Shown here piece after piece: positions 34,982-43,499 of a stretch of 64,000 nt of DNA. The stretch lies in NCBI GenBank assembly GCA_015063795.1, contig SVTL01000009.1, positions 25,160 through 89,159 of the forward strand, written 5' to 3'. The DNA is from Oscillospiraceae bacterium. GTDB taxonomy: Bacteria; Bacillota; Clostridia; Oscillospirales; CAG-272. Within the stretch, counting starts at the first letter, position 1, and the number at the start of each line of letters is the position of its first letter. A program made the translations under genes and the position numbers. Under the pieces are notes generated by a model. The model made no database searches. It worked only from the letters and a program-made list of their open reading frames with translations, and had not been told where the DNA came from.

Positions 34982-35821
34982 ATGGGAACGGTTATCGGCA
35001 TTGACGTCGGCGGAAGCACCACCAAGATCGTGGGGCTGCGGGACGGTGTGGAGATGATGGAGCCGATGCTGGTGGTGGCGGGCGATCCGGTCACCTCCAT
35101 TTACGGCGCGTTCGGACGCTTCACCTCCGAATACGGGCTGTCGTTGGACGACATTTCGCGGATCATGGTCACAGGCGTTGGCGGCGCATACGTCAACGAT
35201 TCGCTCTACCGCTGCCCCTGCACCCACCTGCGCGAGTTCGACTGCGTGGGACGGGGCGGACTGTATCTGTCGGGGCTGCGTGAGGCGATCGTGGTCAGCA
35301 TGGGAACGGGCACGGCGCTGATCCACGCCAAAAAGAACGGTGAGATGACCTATCTCGGCGGCACGGGCGTGGGCGGAGGCACCATCCTCGGTCTCTCCCG
35401 TCTGACCATGGGCATGGACGACATCGATCACATCGTCTCGCTGGCCAAGGAGGGGGATCTGGAGAAGATCGACCTGCGGGTGGGCGAGATGACCAAGATC
35501 GCAAAAAAAGAGGGGGGCTTGGGTCTGCCCGGCAAGATGACCGCGGCCAACTTCGGCAAGATCAGCGACATTGCCACCAAGGGAGACATCGCTCTGGGCA
35601 TCATCAATATGGTCTTTGAGGTGGCGGCCATGGTGGCCATCTTCAATGCCCGTCTCTGCAAGGTGAAGGACATCATCCTCACCGGCAACCTGACCGAGAT
35701 CGACCAGGCGCCCGAGATCTTCGAGAGCCTGAGCCGTATGTTTGATGTGAATTTTGTCATTCCCAAGAAGGCGCAGTTCAGCACGGTCATCGGCGCGGCG
35801 CTGTACGGCGCGGAAACCTGA
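34982..35821 (+). CDS. coaW: Type II pantothenate kinase
   Basis: A 279-residue ASKHA-fold kinase phosphorylating pantothenate, the first CoA step. IGIDVGGSTTKIVGL (5-19) is the phosphate-binding loop; VSMGTGTAL and LGGTGVGGGTILGLSRL (about 103-145) are the second nucleotide-binding region; AQFSTVIGAALYGAE ends the protein as in staphylococcal CoaW. The start overlaps the coaD ribosome context (AAAGGAGGACTGAGC ATG). Type II enzymes resist feedback by CoA, unlike CoaA; that is family knowledge. Confidence 0.93.
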   Translation: MGTVIGIDVGGSTTKIVGLRDGVEMMEPMLVVAGDPVTSIYGAFGRFTSEYGLSLDDISRIMVTGVGGAYVNDSLYRCPCTHLREFDCVGRGGLYLSGLREAIVVSMGTGTALIHAKKNGEMTYLGGTGVGGGTILGLSRLTMGMDDIDHIVSLAKEGDLEKIDLRVGEMTKIAKKEGGLGLPGKMTAANFGKISDIATKGDIALGIINMVFEVAAMVAIFNARLCKVKDIILTGNLTEIDQAPEIFESLSRMFDVNFVIPKKAQFSTVIGAALYGAET

Positions 35822-35840
35822 GGACTTCGCTTCGCAAAAG

Positions 35841-36122
35841 AGTGAAAAGTGAAAAGTGAAGAGTGAAAAATGAAGAGGTATGGAGGATTTTCGCTGAAGC
35901 GAAAATCAGCTTTTGGCTGATAAATCCGCAGGGAGGGGGCTTGCTCCCACCGAGAAAGCGAAAGGCACCTTTGGTGCGCGATATATTCCGCTTCGCGGAC
36001 GTGATAGGTTCGGGCATAGCCCGAACGTGATATATTCGGCTTCGCCGAATGCGATATACCGCTTCGCGGTGTGATATGTTGGCTTCGCCAACGCGATATA
36101 TTCGGCTTCGCCGAATGTGATA
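35841..36122. repeat. Heptamer repeat, family E segment and family B hairpin array
   Basis: GTGAAAA/GTGAAGA heptamers (35841-35876), then a family E piece (AAATCCGCAGGGAGGGGGCTTGCTCCCACCG, about 35923-35953), then hairpins including GTTCGGGCATAGCCCGAAC, ATTCGGCTTCGCCGAAT (twice), ACCGCTTCGCGGT and GTTGGCTTCGCCAAC separated by GTGATAT or GCGATAT. It fills most of the 455-bp gap between coaW and the LUD gene; no gene seen. Confidence 0.8.
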
Positions 36123-36170
36123 AGAACGGGCGCATGAGGCAAACGGTACCCGAACATACAGCGGCGCCCT

Positions 36171-36233
36171 AACAAGTTTTCTCGGTGAGATCGACTCACC
36201 GCTTTCGCCAAAGGCAAAAGACGAAAACTTCAA
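36171..36233. repeat. Partial relative of the 150-bp dispersed repeat
   Basis: CTAACAAGTTTTCTCGGTGAG with CACCGCTTTCGCCAAAGGC and AAAGACGAAAACTT resembles one end of the repeat at 28861-29010 and 55161-55310. A further relative is at about 39164-39232. Confidence 0.55.
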
Positions 36234-36276
36234 CGTTGGGAGGTAGCCGTTCGGCGGACGTGGAAAAGGAAAGATC

Positions 36277-36888
36277 ATGAGCCATACATTTTTTGCGGTG
36301 AAGACCGCTCTGGAAAAAAAGGGATACCGCGTTTCGGTGTTTGAGAGTAAGGAGGCGGCGGCTTCGTATGTGAATGGCCGCATCGACGGGCGGACGGTCG
36401 GCTTCGGCGGCTCGGTCACGCTGCGAGAGATGGGGCTGTTTGAGCTGCTTTCCCCGCACAACGAGGTGATCTGGCACGACCGATTGCCCGTCGGTATGAG
36501 CGTCGCACAGGCGAGGACGGCGGCTTCGCGGGCGGAGGTCTATCTCAGCTCGGTCAACGGGCTGTCGGAAAAAGGCGAGATCGTCAACATCGACAACACG
36601 GGCAACCGCGTTGCGGCGGTGAGCTACGGACCGCAGGAGGTCTGGCTCTTTGTCGGCTGCAACAAGCTGGCGGGCACGCTGGAGGAGGCGATCTTCCGCG
36701 CGCGCAACGTGGCCGGACCGAAGAACGCACAGCGTCTGGGAAGAAAAACGCCCTGCGCTCTGCGCGGCGACCGCTGCTATGACTGCGACAGTCCCGAGCG
36801 CATCTGCCGTCATCTGTCGGTCCTTCTCGAAAAGCCGACCGGCGCCGAGTACGAAGTGATCCTCATCGGCGAGCCTTTGGGATATTAA
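36277..36888 (+). CDS. LUD-domain protein (lactate-utilisation-type, DUF162)
   Basis: A 203-residue single LUD domain. GGSVTLREMGLFELL (residues 45-59), VYLSSVNGLSEKGEIVNIDNTGNRVAA (86-112) and the Cys-rich end CALRGDRCYDCDSPERICRH (165-184) are hallmarks of stand-alone LUD proteins in Clostridia. LutB and LutC carry the same fold and act in lactate oxidation with LutA, but no lutA or lutB is nearby, so the substrate is not known. AAAGGAAAG precedes the ATG. A terminator follows. Confidence 0.88.
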   Translation: MSHTFFAVKTALEKKGYRVSVFESKEAAASYVNGRIDGRTVGFGGSVTLREMGLFELLSPHNEVIWHDRLPVGMSVAQARTAASRAEVYLSSVNGLSEKGEIVNIDNTGNRVAAVSYGPQEVWLFVGCNKLAGTLEEAIFRARNVAGPKNAQRLGRKTPCALRGDRCYDCDSPERICRHLSVLLEKPTGAEYEVILIGEPLGY

Positions 36889-36893
36889 AAAAC

Positions 36894-36944
36894 GCCGACA
36901 GCGGCCTGCAAAACCATGCACATGCGCGCCCGTCGGCTTTTTTT
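36894..36944 (+). terminator. Rho-independent terminator after the LUD gene
   Basis: GCCGAC (36894-36899) pairs with GTCGGC (36932-36937), followed by seven T. The loop contains a smaller CATGCACATGCGCGC region. Confidence 0.7.
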
Positions 36945-37049
36945 GTTCTTGAAAAAGCGGCTCATGCCGCAGGTCGATCACAGGCGGTCCGTTTTTTCAA
37001 AAAACATCATGTAATCTCAAAAAAACATCATGGAATCGGAGGAATTGCG

Positions 37050-39113
37050 ATGAACCTTTTCTTCAAAACCCTGCGTGCCGCTCTGGCGGCCATGCTTCTT
37101 CTGAGTGTGCTTGCGGTCTGCGGCTGTTCGGCAGACAAGCCCGATCCGCCCAAAGAGCCTCTGACCATCCTTTCGGCAGGCGAGTGCCGGTACACCGTCA
37201 TCCGTCCGGAGGCTGCCGGCAAGGAGGTTGTCAGCGCCGCGCGGGCATTGAAGCAAGCGCTTGCGGAGGTCAGCGGCGGAGCGGTGGAGCTCAAAAGCGA
37301 CGCTCTGTACGGCGCCGCTCAGCCCGAGGGATATGAGATCCTCGTCGGGCAGACCAACCGAGCGGAATCGGTCAAAGCGCTCGACTCCCTGCGCTACGAC
37401 GATTACATCGTTTCCATCGAGGGGGAGAAGCTGGTCATCAATTCGCAGAGCGAACACGGGCTGGCCGAGGCGGTCAATTACGTGATCGGTCTGCTGAAGG
37501 AATCGGGGGGCGAATTTGTGTTCGCCGAGGAGGACGAAATGCTTTTCACCGTCTCCTATCCCTATGAGGACGTCACCGTCGGCGGGCATTCGCTCAAGGG
37601 GTACACCCTTGTGATCCCCGAGGATGCCGACCCGATCGTGGCAGACAGCGCGTCGTCCTTGCGCGATGCGATCACAAAAGCCTGCGGCATCCGTCTCCCC
37701 CTCGTTTTTGACAGCGAGGAGGAGAGCGAAAACGAGATCCTGATCGGAGAAACGGCACGAGAGGCGTCGAAGACGATCGAGAAAGAATCGCTGGGCAAGT
37801 ACGGTTATGAAGTGAGCGAGAGCGGATCGAAGATCGTGATCGGGGTAAGCGAAAACGAGCTTGCGTGGAAAAAAGCCTTTGAAGCGCTGGAAAAAGAGCT
37901 GGAGAAAGGGTGCCTTCCCATGGAAAGAAAACAGATCGAGCTGTCAAACGAGCCGGTGCTGAGCTCCTTTTTCTTCACCGACATCCACAACAATTTCGCC
38001 ATGCTGGAGCCGACGAACGACACCGGCGATTACGTGATCCGAAAGAATGTGGATGCGATGATCGACCACCTGCTTGCGACCGAGGGCAAGGTGGATGTGG
38101 TTCAGGTGGGCGGCGATCTGATGTCCGATTACCACGAATGGTATAAGTCGGGCTGTTGGCCGTATGCCTATTTTGTCGAATACCGACAGCGCCTCGTGGA
38201 CACCTTCAACCGTCTGGCCAAGGACGGCAAGGTGCTCTATACCGCGGGCAACCACGATTATGCGCAGGGCGAGCTTGCCACCGACGGCCCCGGGCTCAAC
38301 GGCTCTTACAATTCCTTTGATTTTTATTTCGGCGATGTGGGCATGAGGCAGGGCATCGGCGAGCTTGCGCAGGAGGATATGTTTGTCAAACTCGGCGAGA
38401 AAACCGGCGAAAAGTACCTGCTTGCCTATTATTATGAAGTGAACGGCATCGGCTTTGCCGGGCTTTCCCCCGATCATGACAAGATCTGGGCAAAGCAGGG
38501 GGAGGGCTTTGATGCGGCTTCGCTGGAATGGCTGGACAAAAAGCTGGATGAGGTCGATCCGCACGGAAACAAGGTGATCTTTGTCAGCTGCCATTACAAT
38601 CTGGATCTGAGACTGGAAATCGAGGCGAGCGGACGCAATGTGTATGCAAACGAAAGCCGTGTGGTCCGCGATGCGCTGCAGCCGATCTTCCGCGGGCATA
38701 AAAATCTCTACCATCTCTTCGGGCACTACGAGATTTGGTTCAGCGACAGCACCGCAAGATACATGAGCCATCACAATCAGTCGGGCAAGGTCATCGACGT
38801 CACGGGAAAAGAGACCGAGTCCACGCAGGTGGTCGCCTATGCCGACCGCGATTTCACCTCGGTTTACGGCGGCACCTTCCGTCCGACCGGCGGATATTCG
38901 GATTGGTTTGAAAAGGACAGCGTCACGGGGTATGCGGGGCTTTCAAAATACGGACACAAGCACCACACCACCGGTACGCCGAGAGTCGGTCAGGGACTGT
39001 ACATCGAGGTGTATGAGGATCGCATCGAGTTCACCATGAAGAACATCGGCGATGCGGAGGGCTTTGCCACGACCGACCTCATCACGCCGTATACCGTGTG
39101 GCTGTATGAATAA
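37050..39113 (+). CDS. Exported lipoprotein: duplicated N-terminal domain plus calcineurin-like metallophosphoesterase
   Basis: 687 residues. The signal peptide ends in lipobox AVCGC (about residues 24-28). Two similar alpha/beta modules follow (about 45-165 and 180-295). Both contain an EILxGxT element (YEILVGQTNR, NEILIGETAR) and a later edge strand (KLVINSQSEHGLAEAV, KIVIGVSENELAWKKAF), reminiscent of the domain that precedes catalytic domains in many glycoside hydrolases. The phosphoesterase starts near 300 with TDIHNN (D311, H313), VGGDLMSD (D356), GNHDYAQ (N401, H402), then VSCHYN and LFGHYE, so metal ligands are complete. Substrate unknown; cleavage of a phosphorylated glycan or nucleotide outside the cell fits. 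GGAGGAATTGCG precedes the ATG. Confidence 0.85.
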   Translation: MNLFFKTLRAALAAMLLLSVLAVCGCSADKPDPPKEPLTILSAGECRYTVIRPEAAGKEVVSAARALKQALAEVSGGAVELKSDALYGAAQPEGYEILVGQTNRAESVKALDSLRYDDYIVSIEGEKLVINSQSEHGLAEAVNYVIGLLKESGGEFVFAEEDEMLFTVSYPYEDVTVGGHSLKGYTLVIPEDADPIVADSASSLRDAITKACGIRLPLVFDSEEESENEILIGETAREASKTIEKESLGKYGYEVSESGSKIVIGVSENELAWKKAFEALEKELEKGCLPMERKQIELSNEPVLSSFFFTDIHNNFAMLEPTNDTGDYVIRKNVDAMIDHLLATEGKVDVVQVGGDLMSDYHEWYKSGCWPYAYFVEYRQRLVDTFNRLAKDGKVLYTAGNHDYAQGELATDGPGLNGSYNSFDFYFGDVGMRQGIGELAQEDMFVKLGEKTGEKYLLAYYYEVNGIGFAGLSPDHDKIWAKQGEGFDAASLEWLDKKLDEVDPHGNKVIFVSCHYNLDLRLEIEASGRNVYANESRVVRDALQPIFRGHKNLYHLFGHYEIWFSDSTARYMSHHNQSGKVIDVTGKETESTQVVAYADRDFTSVYGGTFRPTGGYSDWFEKDSVTGYAGLSKYGHKHHTTGTPRVGQGLYIEVYEDRIEFTMKNIGDAEGFATTDLITPYTVWLYE

Positions 39114-39163
39114 GAGACTCCTGTTCGCCTCATGCGCCCGTTCTTACAAACAGTTTTCGCCCA

Positions 39164-39390
39164 ACGTTGAAATTCGCGGTCTTTCGCCTTTTGCGAAAGC
39201 GGTGTCGTTTCGACACCGAGCGAATTTGTTAGGGCGCCGCCGAGTGTTCGAGTACCGTTTGCCTCAAGCGCCCGTTCTTATCGCGTCGGCGAAGCCGACA
39301 TATCGCACCGCGAAGCGGTATATCGCTCGCCGAAGGCGAATATCGCGCCGAACGAAGTGAGGCATATCGCGTTTGCGAAGCAAACATAAC
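39164..39390. repeat. Dispersed-repeat relative and family B hairpin array
   Basis: GTCTTTCGCCTTTTGCGAAAGC and GGTGTCGTTTCGACACC come first, then from 39283 GTCGGCGAAGCCGAC, ACCGCGAAGCGGT, CGCCGAAGGCG and GTTTGCGAAGCAAAC separated by ATATCGC. It lies in the 477-bp gap between two convergent genes. Confidence 0.8.
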
Positions 39391-39464
39391 GCCCTACGGC
39401 ACAATCAAATAAAAAAGAAAAGAAGATTTTCGCCATTAGCGAAAGGCTCATAACGAAGCTTTAA

Positions 39465-39510
39465 AAAAGCACTTATGATAACGAAAAAATCGTTTGTCAT
39501 AAGTGCTTTT
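39465..39510. terminator. Bidirectional terminator between convergent genes
   Basis: AAAAGCACTTATGA pairs perfectly with TCATAAGTGCTTTT, with an inner ACGA/TCGT. A and T runs on both sides suit termination of both the metallophosphoesterase and the BspA-type gene. Confidence 0.85.
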
Positions 39511-39538
39511 GCGTTGCTTTGCGAAAGGGTATTTCGCT

Positions 39539-39585
39539 CTTCACTTTCCGCTTTTCACTCTTCACTCTTCACTTTTCACTCTTCC
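39539..39585. repeat. Heptamer tandem repeat (TTTTCAC/TCTTCAC)
   Basis: About six consecutive 7-base units, complementary to the GTGAAAA heptamers at 35841. They end just before the stop of the leucine-rich-repeat gene. Confidence 0.7.
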
Positions 39586-39590
39586 CTTGT

Positions 39591-40907
39591 TTAAAGTCCT
39601 TCTTCTCCGCTGTCGGTCGGCTCGGTCTCGATGCCCATGGCGGCGGCCCACTCGGCGGCAAAGGAACGCTTGGGGGCATAGATCTTTTTTAACTCCTTGC
39701 AGTGGGAGAAGGCGTCGGATTCGATGCGCTCCAGCGAATGGGGGAGGATCACGCTGTCGAGAGCCACACAGCCGCGGAAGGTCAGCTCCTCGATGGCAGT
39801 CACGCCCTCGGGAACGGCGAGAAAACGCAGCGCGCGGCACTCCTCAAAGGCGTTGCGTCCGATGGCGGTCAGCCCGTCGGGAAGGGTGATGCGGGTGACC
39901 TGCTTGCAAAAGGCAAACACACTCTCGGGCAGAGCGGTCACCCCGTTCGGGACAACGATCTCGCCGCTGACCTTCTCACAGCCGGAAAAGGCGTATTCGC
40001 CGAGGAATGTCAGCCCCTCGGGCAGAACGATGGCCGGCAGAGAGGAGCAGTTTTCAAAGGCGGAAAGCCCGATGTGTGTCACCGCCGACGGGATGGGGCA
40101 GGAGCGAAGGGCGGTACAGCCCGAAAAGGCGTGGGCAGGGATCTCGTTCAGCGCGGGCGGCAGGATCACCGACTCCAGCCGGTCGCATCCGGTGAAGGAA
40201 AAGGGGGCGAAGCCGACCACACCCGACAGATCGATCGAAACGATCTCGCGGCGGGCAAAGACACCGGCGATGTAGCGGACCTCTTTCGGCAGAACGATGT
40301 CACCGCCGCTGCCGTTGTAGGCGATGAGAACGCCGTTGCCCACCGTGACAAACTCGCCCTGCTCCTGCAGAGAATCGCCGAAGGGCGAGCCGCGGAACAC
40401 GTCCTCACCGGCCATGGCCAGCGTGGAGGGAAAGGTGACTGTTTTTAACGCGCGGCAGGCGTAAAAAGCGCAGCTGCCCAGCGTCTCAAGCCCCTCGGGC
40501 AGAACGATCTGCCGCAAAGCCTCGCAGGAGCGGAAGGCGTTTTCACCGATCTCTTGCAGCGACGGGGGCAGGACGATCTGCCGCAGAGCCTCGCAGGAGC
40601 GGAAGGCACTGTCGCCGATTTCTTGCAGCGTGGCAGGCAGAATGACGCTCTCCAGCCCGGTGCGCCCCTCAAACAAGCCGTCGGCCAGCGCGGTCACGCT
40701 CCGCCCGTCCACGGTCTGCCGGACGGTGAAGGACGCGCGCCCGGCTTCGGCAACGGTCTCGTGCGCGACCGCGTAGTCCTCGTACACCCGATAGCGGATG
40801 CCGTCGGTGAGCACAGCGCGGTAGCCGATGCGGGGCTCGTTGTCCTCTTCCGCGCAGGACGAAAGCAGGAACAGCAGGGGCAGAAGCAGCAAAAACAGCT
40901 TTTTCAT
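39591..40907 (-). CDS. BspA-type leucine-rich-repeat lipoprotein
   Basis: 438 residues. The signal peptide MKKLFLLLLPLLFLLSSC ends in lipobox LSSC (Cys18). After about 60 residues come roughly 14 LRR_5/BspA-like repeats of 22-23 residues with the pattern IxLPxxLxxIGxxAFxxCxxL, for example LQEIGENAFRSCEALRQIVLP repeated almost identically twice near 100-145. The repeat run is interrupted at about 165-205 by EFVTVGNGVLIAYNGSGGDIVLP, a common BspA insert. Such proteins sit on the cell surface and bind proteins or carbohydrates; the ligand is unknown. It is convergent with the metallophosphoesterase gene. Confidence 0.9.
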   Translation of the reverse strand: MKKLFLLLLPLLFLLSSCAEEDNEPRIGYRAVLTDGIRYRVYEDYAVAHETVAEAGRASFTVRQTVDGRSVTALADGLFEGRTGLESVILPATLQEIGDSAFRSCEALRQIVLPPSLQEIGENAFRSCEALRQIVLPEGLETLGSCAFYACRALKTVTFPSTLAMAGEDVFRGSPFGDSLQEQGEFVTVGNGVLIAYNGSGGDIVLPKEVRYIAGVFARREIVSIDLSGVVGFAPFSFTGCDRLESVILPPALNEIPAHAFSGCTALRSCPIPSAVTHIGLSAFENCSSLPAIVLPEGLTFLGEYAFSGCEKVSGEIVVPNGVTALPESVFAFCKQVTRITLPDGLTAIGRNAFEECRALRFLAVPEGVTAIEELTFRGCVALDSVILPHSLERIESDAFSHCKELKKIYAPKRSFAAEWAAAMGIETEPTDSGEEGL

Positions 40908-40929
40908 ACAAAACCTTTCAAAAAAGGAC

Positions 40930-41367
40930 TCATTTGTGGTAGGTGCGGTTGGAATTGATCATGTAGGCGCGGTAGATCTGCTCGAAGAGAATGACGCGCA
41001 TCAGCTGGTGGGGGAAGGTCATTTTCGAGAAGGAGAGGCGGATGGCGCACTCTTTTTTCACCTCTTCGCAGAGGCCGTCGCTGCCGCCGATGACAAAGGC
41101 AATGCTGCCGTTTCCGTCGCGCTCGCCCTTTTCGACCAGTGCGGCCAGCTCCTCCGAGCTTTTCTGAACGCCCTCCACGCAGAGCGCGATCTTAAAGCCC
41201 TTGTCGCTCTTCAGCGCGGCCAGCAGACGGGCGTCGCCCTTTTCTTCCTTGAATTCCGTCACCCTCACGCGGCAGAAGGGGGTGAGCCGCTTGGTGTATT
41301 CGGCGATGGCGTCGCGCAGGTAGGCCTCCTTGAGCGTTCCCACGCAATAGACGGTCAGATTGGTCAT
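40930..41367 (-). CDS. rlmH: 23S rRNA (pseudouridine-1915-N3)-methyltransferase RlmH
   Basis: A 145-residue SPOUT methyltransferase. IAFVIGGSDGL (about 88-98) and the knot end SKMTFPHQLMRVILFEQIYRAYMI...YHK are the RlmH signature. It starts inside the galK stop (ATGA, four-base overlap), so the two are coupled. GAGGTGG within the galK end serves as ribosome site. Confidence 0.95.
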   Translation of the reverse strand: MTNLTVYCVGTLKEAYLRDAIAEYTKRLTPFCRVRVTEFKEEKGDARLLAALKSDKGFKIALCVEGVQKSSEELAALVEKGERDGNGSIAFVIGGSDGLCEEVKKECAIRLSFSKMTFPHQLMRVILFEQIYRAYMINSNRTYHK

Positions 41368-42611
41368 GAGCGGGCGTCCACCTCGCAGGCACCCACCGCG
41401 CGCAGACCGGGGAAGCGGCAGGAGCCCTCGCCGAACACACCGTTCAGGCAGGCGAGGAAGGCTTTTTTCACAGACTCTTCCTTTTTCACAAACGCCAGCG
41501 CGGTTCCGGCAAAGCCGCCGCCGTGAACGCGGGCAAACACATCCTCGCCGAAGGTGGCGCAGAGGGCGGTGGCCAGCGGGATGGACTGGCTTTCGGGACG
41601 GGTGGGGACGGTCAGATTCTGCAGGAAGGCGGCCGAGGACTGACCGCTTTCGCGCACGAGGGTGAGAAAGCCCTTCGCGTCGCTTGTTTCGATGGCGCGC
41701 GCCATGGCCTCAACGCGCTTGTTTTCTTCATAAAAATGGATGGCGCGGAGGGCGGCGCGGTCGCCGCAGGCTTCACGGATCTGCGGCAGACGGGCGATCA
41801 GCTCCGATTCATTGCCGTCGGCCAACCGCTCCCACGAGCAGACCGCGGCAGCCGCCTTCATTTCCGCGGGGATGGCGGCGTATTCGGCGTTCAGGTCGTG
41901 GTGGCTGGAGCGGCAGTTGATCACGCAGAGCTCGTACTCCTCACCGAAGGGGAAGGCGGGCAGGGGACGGACGATGGGGTTGTCCCTGTCGGCAAAATCG
42001 ATGGAAACAAAGCCGCCCAGCGTGCAGGCAACCTGATCCATCAGTCCGCAGGGCTTGCCGAAGTAAGCGTTTTCGGCGAATTGCCCGACCTTGGCGGCAA
42101 AGATCGGATCGATCGAACCGCCGTTGAACAGGCGGTCAAAGACCGTGGCGATGCAGGCCTCAAAGGCGGCGGAGGAGGACAGACCGCTGCCGGGCTCCAC
42201 CGTGGAATGGATGTAGGCGTCAAAGCCGCCGATGTTGTGACCGGTCTCGCTCAGGCGTGCGGCGATGCCGCGGATGAGGGAGGAGGAGGTAAAGGCCTCG
42301 TCTTGTTTGGGCGACAGCTCGTCCAAGGAGAGAGAGAGCTCGCCGAAGCCCTCGCTGAACAGGCGGACGGTGCGGTCGCTTCGGCGGCGGCAGACGGCCA
42401 GCGTGTCCTGGCAGACCGAGGCGGCAATGACCTTTCCGCCGTTGTGGTCGGTGTGGTTGCCGCAGATCTCGCTGCGTCCGGGGGCGGAGATGAAACGGGG
42501 CTCTTCGCCGTCTGATCCGAAGCGGCCAAAAAAGGCATCGCGGGCGGAGGCGAGACGGGCGCGGTAGGCGGTGGGATCGGGGGTGATGGCAGTCAATTGT
42601 TCAAGCTTCAT
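41364..42611 (-). CDS. galK: Galactokinase (GHMP family)
   Basis: 415 residues. GHMP motifs are in order: APGRSEICGNHTDHNGG (43-59), the variant of the galactokinase motif common in Clostridia; PGSGLSSSAAFE (about 144-155) for ATP binding; and HGGGFAGTALAFV near the end. The catalytic base region GKPCGLMDQVACTLGG is present. It phosphorylates galactose at C1, though no galT or galE is nearby. The start lies 11 bases inside the HEPN gene, with ACAGGAG upstream. It is followed by rlmH. Confidence 0.9.
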   Translation of the reverse strand: MKLEQLTAITPDPTAYRARLASARDAFFGRFGSDGEEPRFISAPGRSEICGNHTDHNGGKVIAASVCQDTLAVCRRRSDRTVRLFSEGFGELSLSLDELSPKQDEAFTSSSLIRGIAARLSETGHNIGGFDAYIHSTVEPGSGLSSSAAFEACIATVFDRLFNGGSIDPIFAAKVGQFAENAYFGKPCGLMDQVACTLGGFVSIDFADRDNPIVRPLPAFPFGEEYELCVINCRSSHHDLNAEYAAIPAEMKAAAAVCSWERLADGNESELIARLPQIREACGDRAALRAIHFYEENKRVEAMARAIETSDAKGFLTLVRESGQSSAAFLQNLTVPTRPESQSIPLATALCATFGEDVFARVHGGGFAGTALAFVKKEESVKKAFLACLNGVFGEGSCRFPGLRAVGACEVDARS

Positions 42612-43017
42612 AGATGGCTCCTGTCAAGGTTTTAAAAACGAAAACATAGAGCGACTTGGCCATTTTGTGCAGCGAAGCCGCTTTCTTTTTGTCGATGTGC
42701 AGGGGAAAGTCCGGGGGATAGCGGGTGGAGATATAGTAGCCGTTCAGCTCCACGCATTCGTCGATCCACTGCTTGAAGGAGGGGACAGAGCGTGCGGCCT
42801 GCTTGCAGAGAAAGATGACGTTGTGCCCGTCGGGGGCATAGCCCTTTTCGTAGAGCAGATAAGCCTTCAGCGCCTTTTCGATGGCCTGGTGGGAGCAGAA
42901 GGCCGAGAGCAGCAGGGTACGCTCCTGCTTGCAGAGGGCGTTGGCGGCGAGCAGGTCGTTTTCGGCGTATTCCAGCCAGTCGGTGTAGCGGCGGCTGTCT
43001 TCCTTATTGATTCTCAT
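42601..43017 (-). CDS. HEPN-domain protein (partner of the adjacent nucleotidyltransferase)
   Basis: A 138-residue all-helical protein. YTDWLEYAENDLLAAN (about 10-25), CSHQAIEKALKAYLLYEKG (41-59) and GYYISTRYPPDFP (about 92-104) match HEPN proteins. The usual RNase Rx4-6H motif is not clear: Arg in TRYP is followed by His eight residues later (LH), so RNase activity is uncertain. The start overlaps the end of the MNT gene by 14 bases, the classic MNT-HEPN arrangement in which the HEPN protein is toxin or partner and the MNT neutralises it. AAAGGACGG lies upstream. The stop overlaps the galK start. Confidence 0.8.
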   Translation of the reverse strand: MRINKEDSRRYTDWLEYAENDLLAANALCKQERTLLLSAFCSHQAIEKALKAYLLYEKGYAPDGHNVIFLCKQAARSVPSFKQWIDECVELNGYYISTRYPPDFPLHIDKKKAASLHKMAKSLYVFVFKTLTGAIYEA

Positions 43018-43327
43018 ACAGCAGCCGTCCTTTCCGTTTGATGCGGGAGGCAAAGGAGCTTTCGTCTTGTGTCAGCGCCTCCCATTCGGAGGGGGAGTAG
43101 AGGAAGAGGTCGAAGGGGGTATCGGTGTCAAGCTCCAGATAGATCTGCTTGACCAGGGCGAGACGGTCGCCGTCGGTGCGGATGAGGGGGGTGACCACGC
43201 CCAGATCGAAGTCGGTGACGCAGTCGTCGCATTCGCTTTTTTTCACGCCGAAGAGGTAGACCTGCGTGGGGGAGAGCAGGGAGAGGATGGTTTCGAGGGT
43301 GGATCGGATGTCCTGGTATTCGTTCAT
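43004..43327 (-). CDS. MNT-type minimal nucleotidyltransferase
   Basis: A 107-residue protein from the ATG at 43327, with AAAGGAG upstream. It has the pol-beta-like core QVYLFGVKKSECDDC (22-36) and VTDFDLGVV (37-45). The two metal-binding Asp (39, 41) remain, but the hallmark GS is GV (27-28), which may impair nucleotide transfer. Together with the overlapping HEPN gene it forms an MNT-HEPN pair, known as type VII-like toxin-antitoxin modules (for example HepT-MntA, where MntA AMPylates HepT). A family A array lies upstream. Confidence 0.8.
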   Translation of the reverse strand: MNEYQDIRSTLETILSLLSPTQVYLFGVKKSECDDCVTDFDLGVVTPLIRTDGDRLALVKQIYLELDTDTPFDLFLYSPSEWEALTQDESSFASRIKRKGRLLYENQ

Positions 43328-43401
43328 GGAGTTTCTCCTTTGATCGGTTTCGCGGACTTGAAAGCCGTAGGGCGGTCGTCTTGCTCCCGCCGCTTGTATA
43401 C

Positions 43402-43495
43402 AGGAATTGCCCTTCGGGCATGAATTGACACGCCAAAATTGGCGTTGGTCATGAATTGAACTTCGTTCATGAATTGTCCTCGCGCGGCTCGGACA
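43402..43495. repeat. Family A hairpin array upstream of the MNT gene
   Basis: GCCCTTCGGGC, ACGCCAAAATTGGCGT, GAACTTCGTTC and GTCCTCGCGCGGCTCGGAC-type palindromes are separated by CATGAATT. A family E segment (GACTTGAAAGCCGTAGGGCGGTCGTCTTGCTCCCGCCG) lies at about 43354-43391. Confidence 0.8.
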
Positions 43496-43499
43496 TTTT

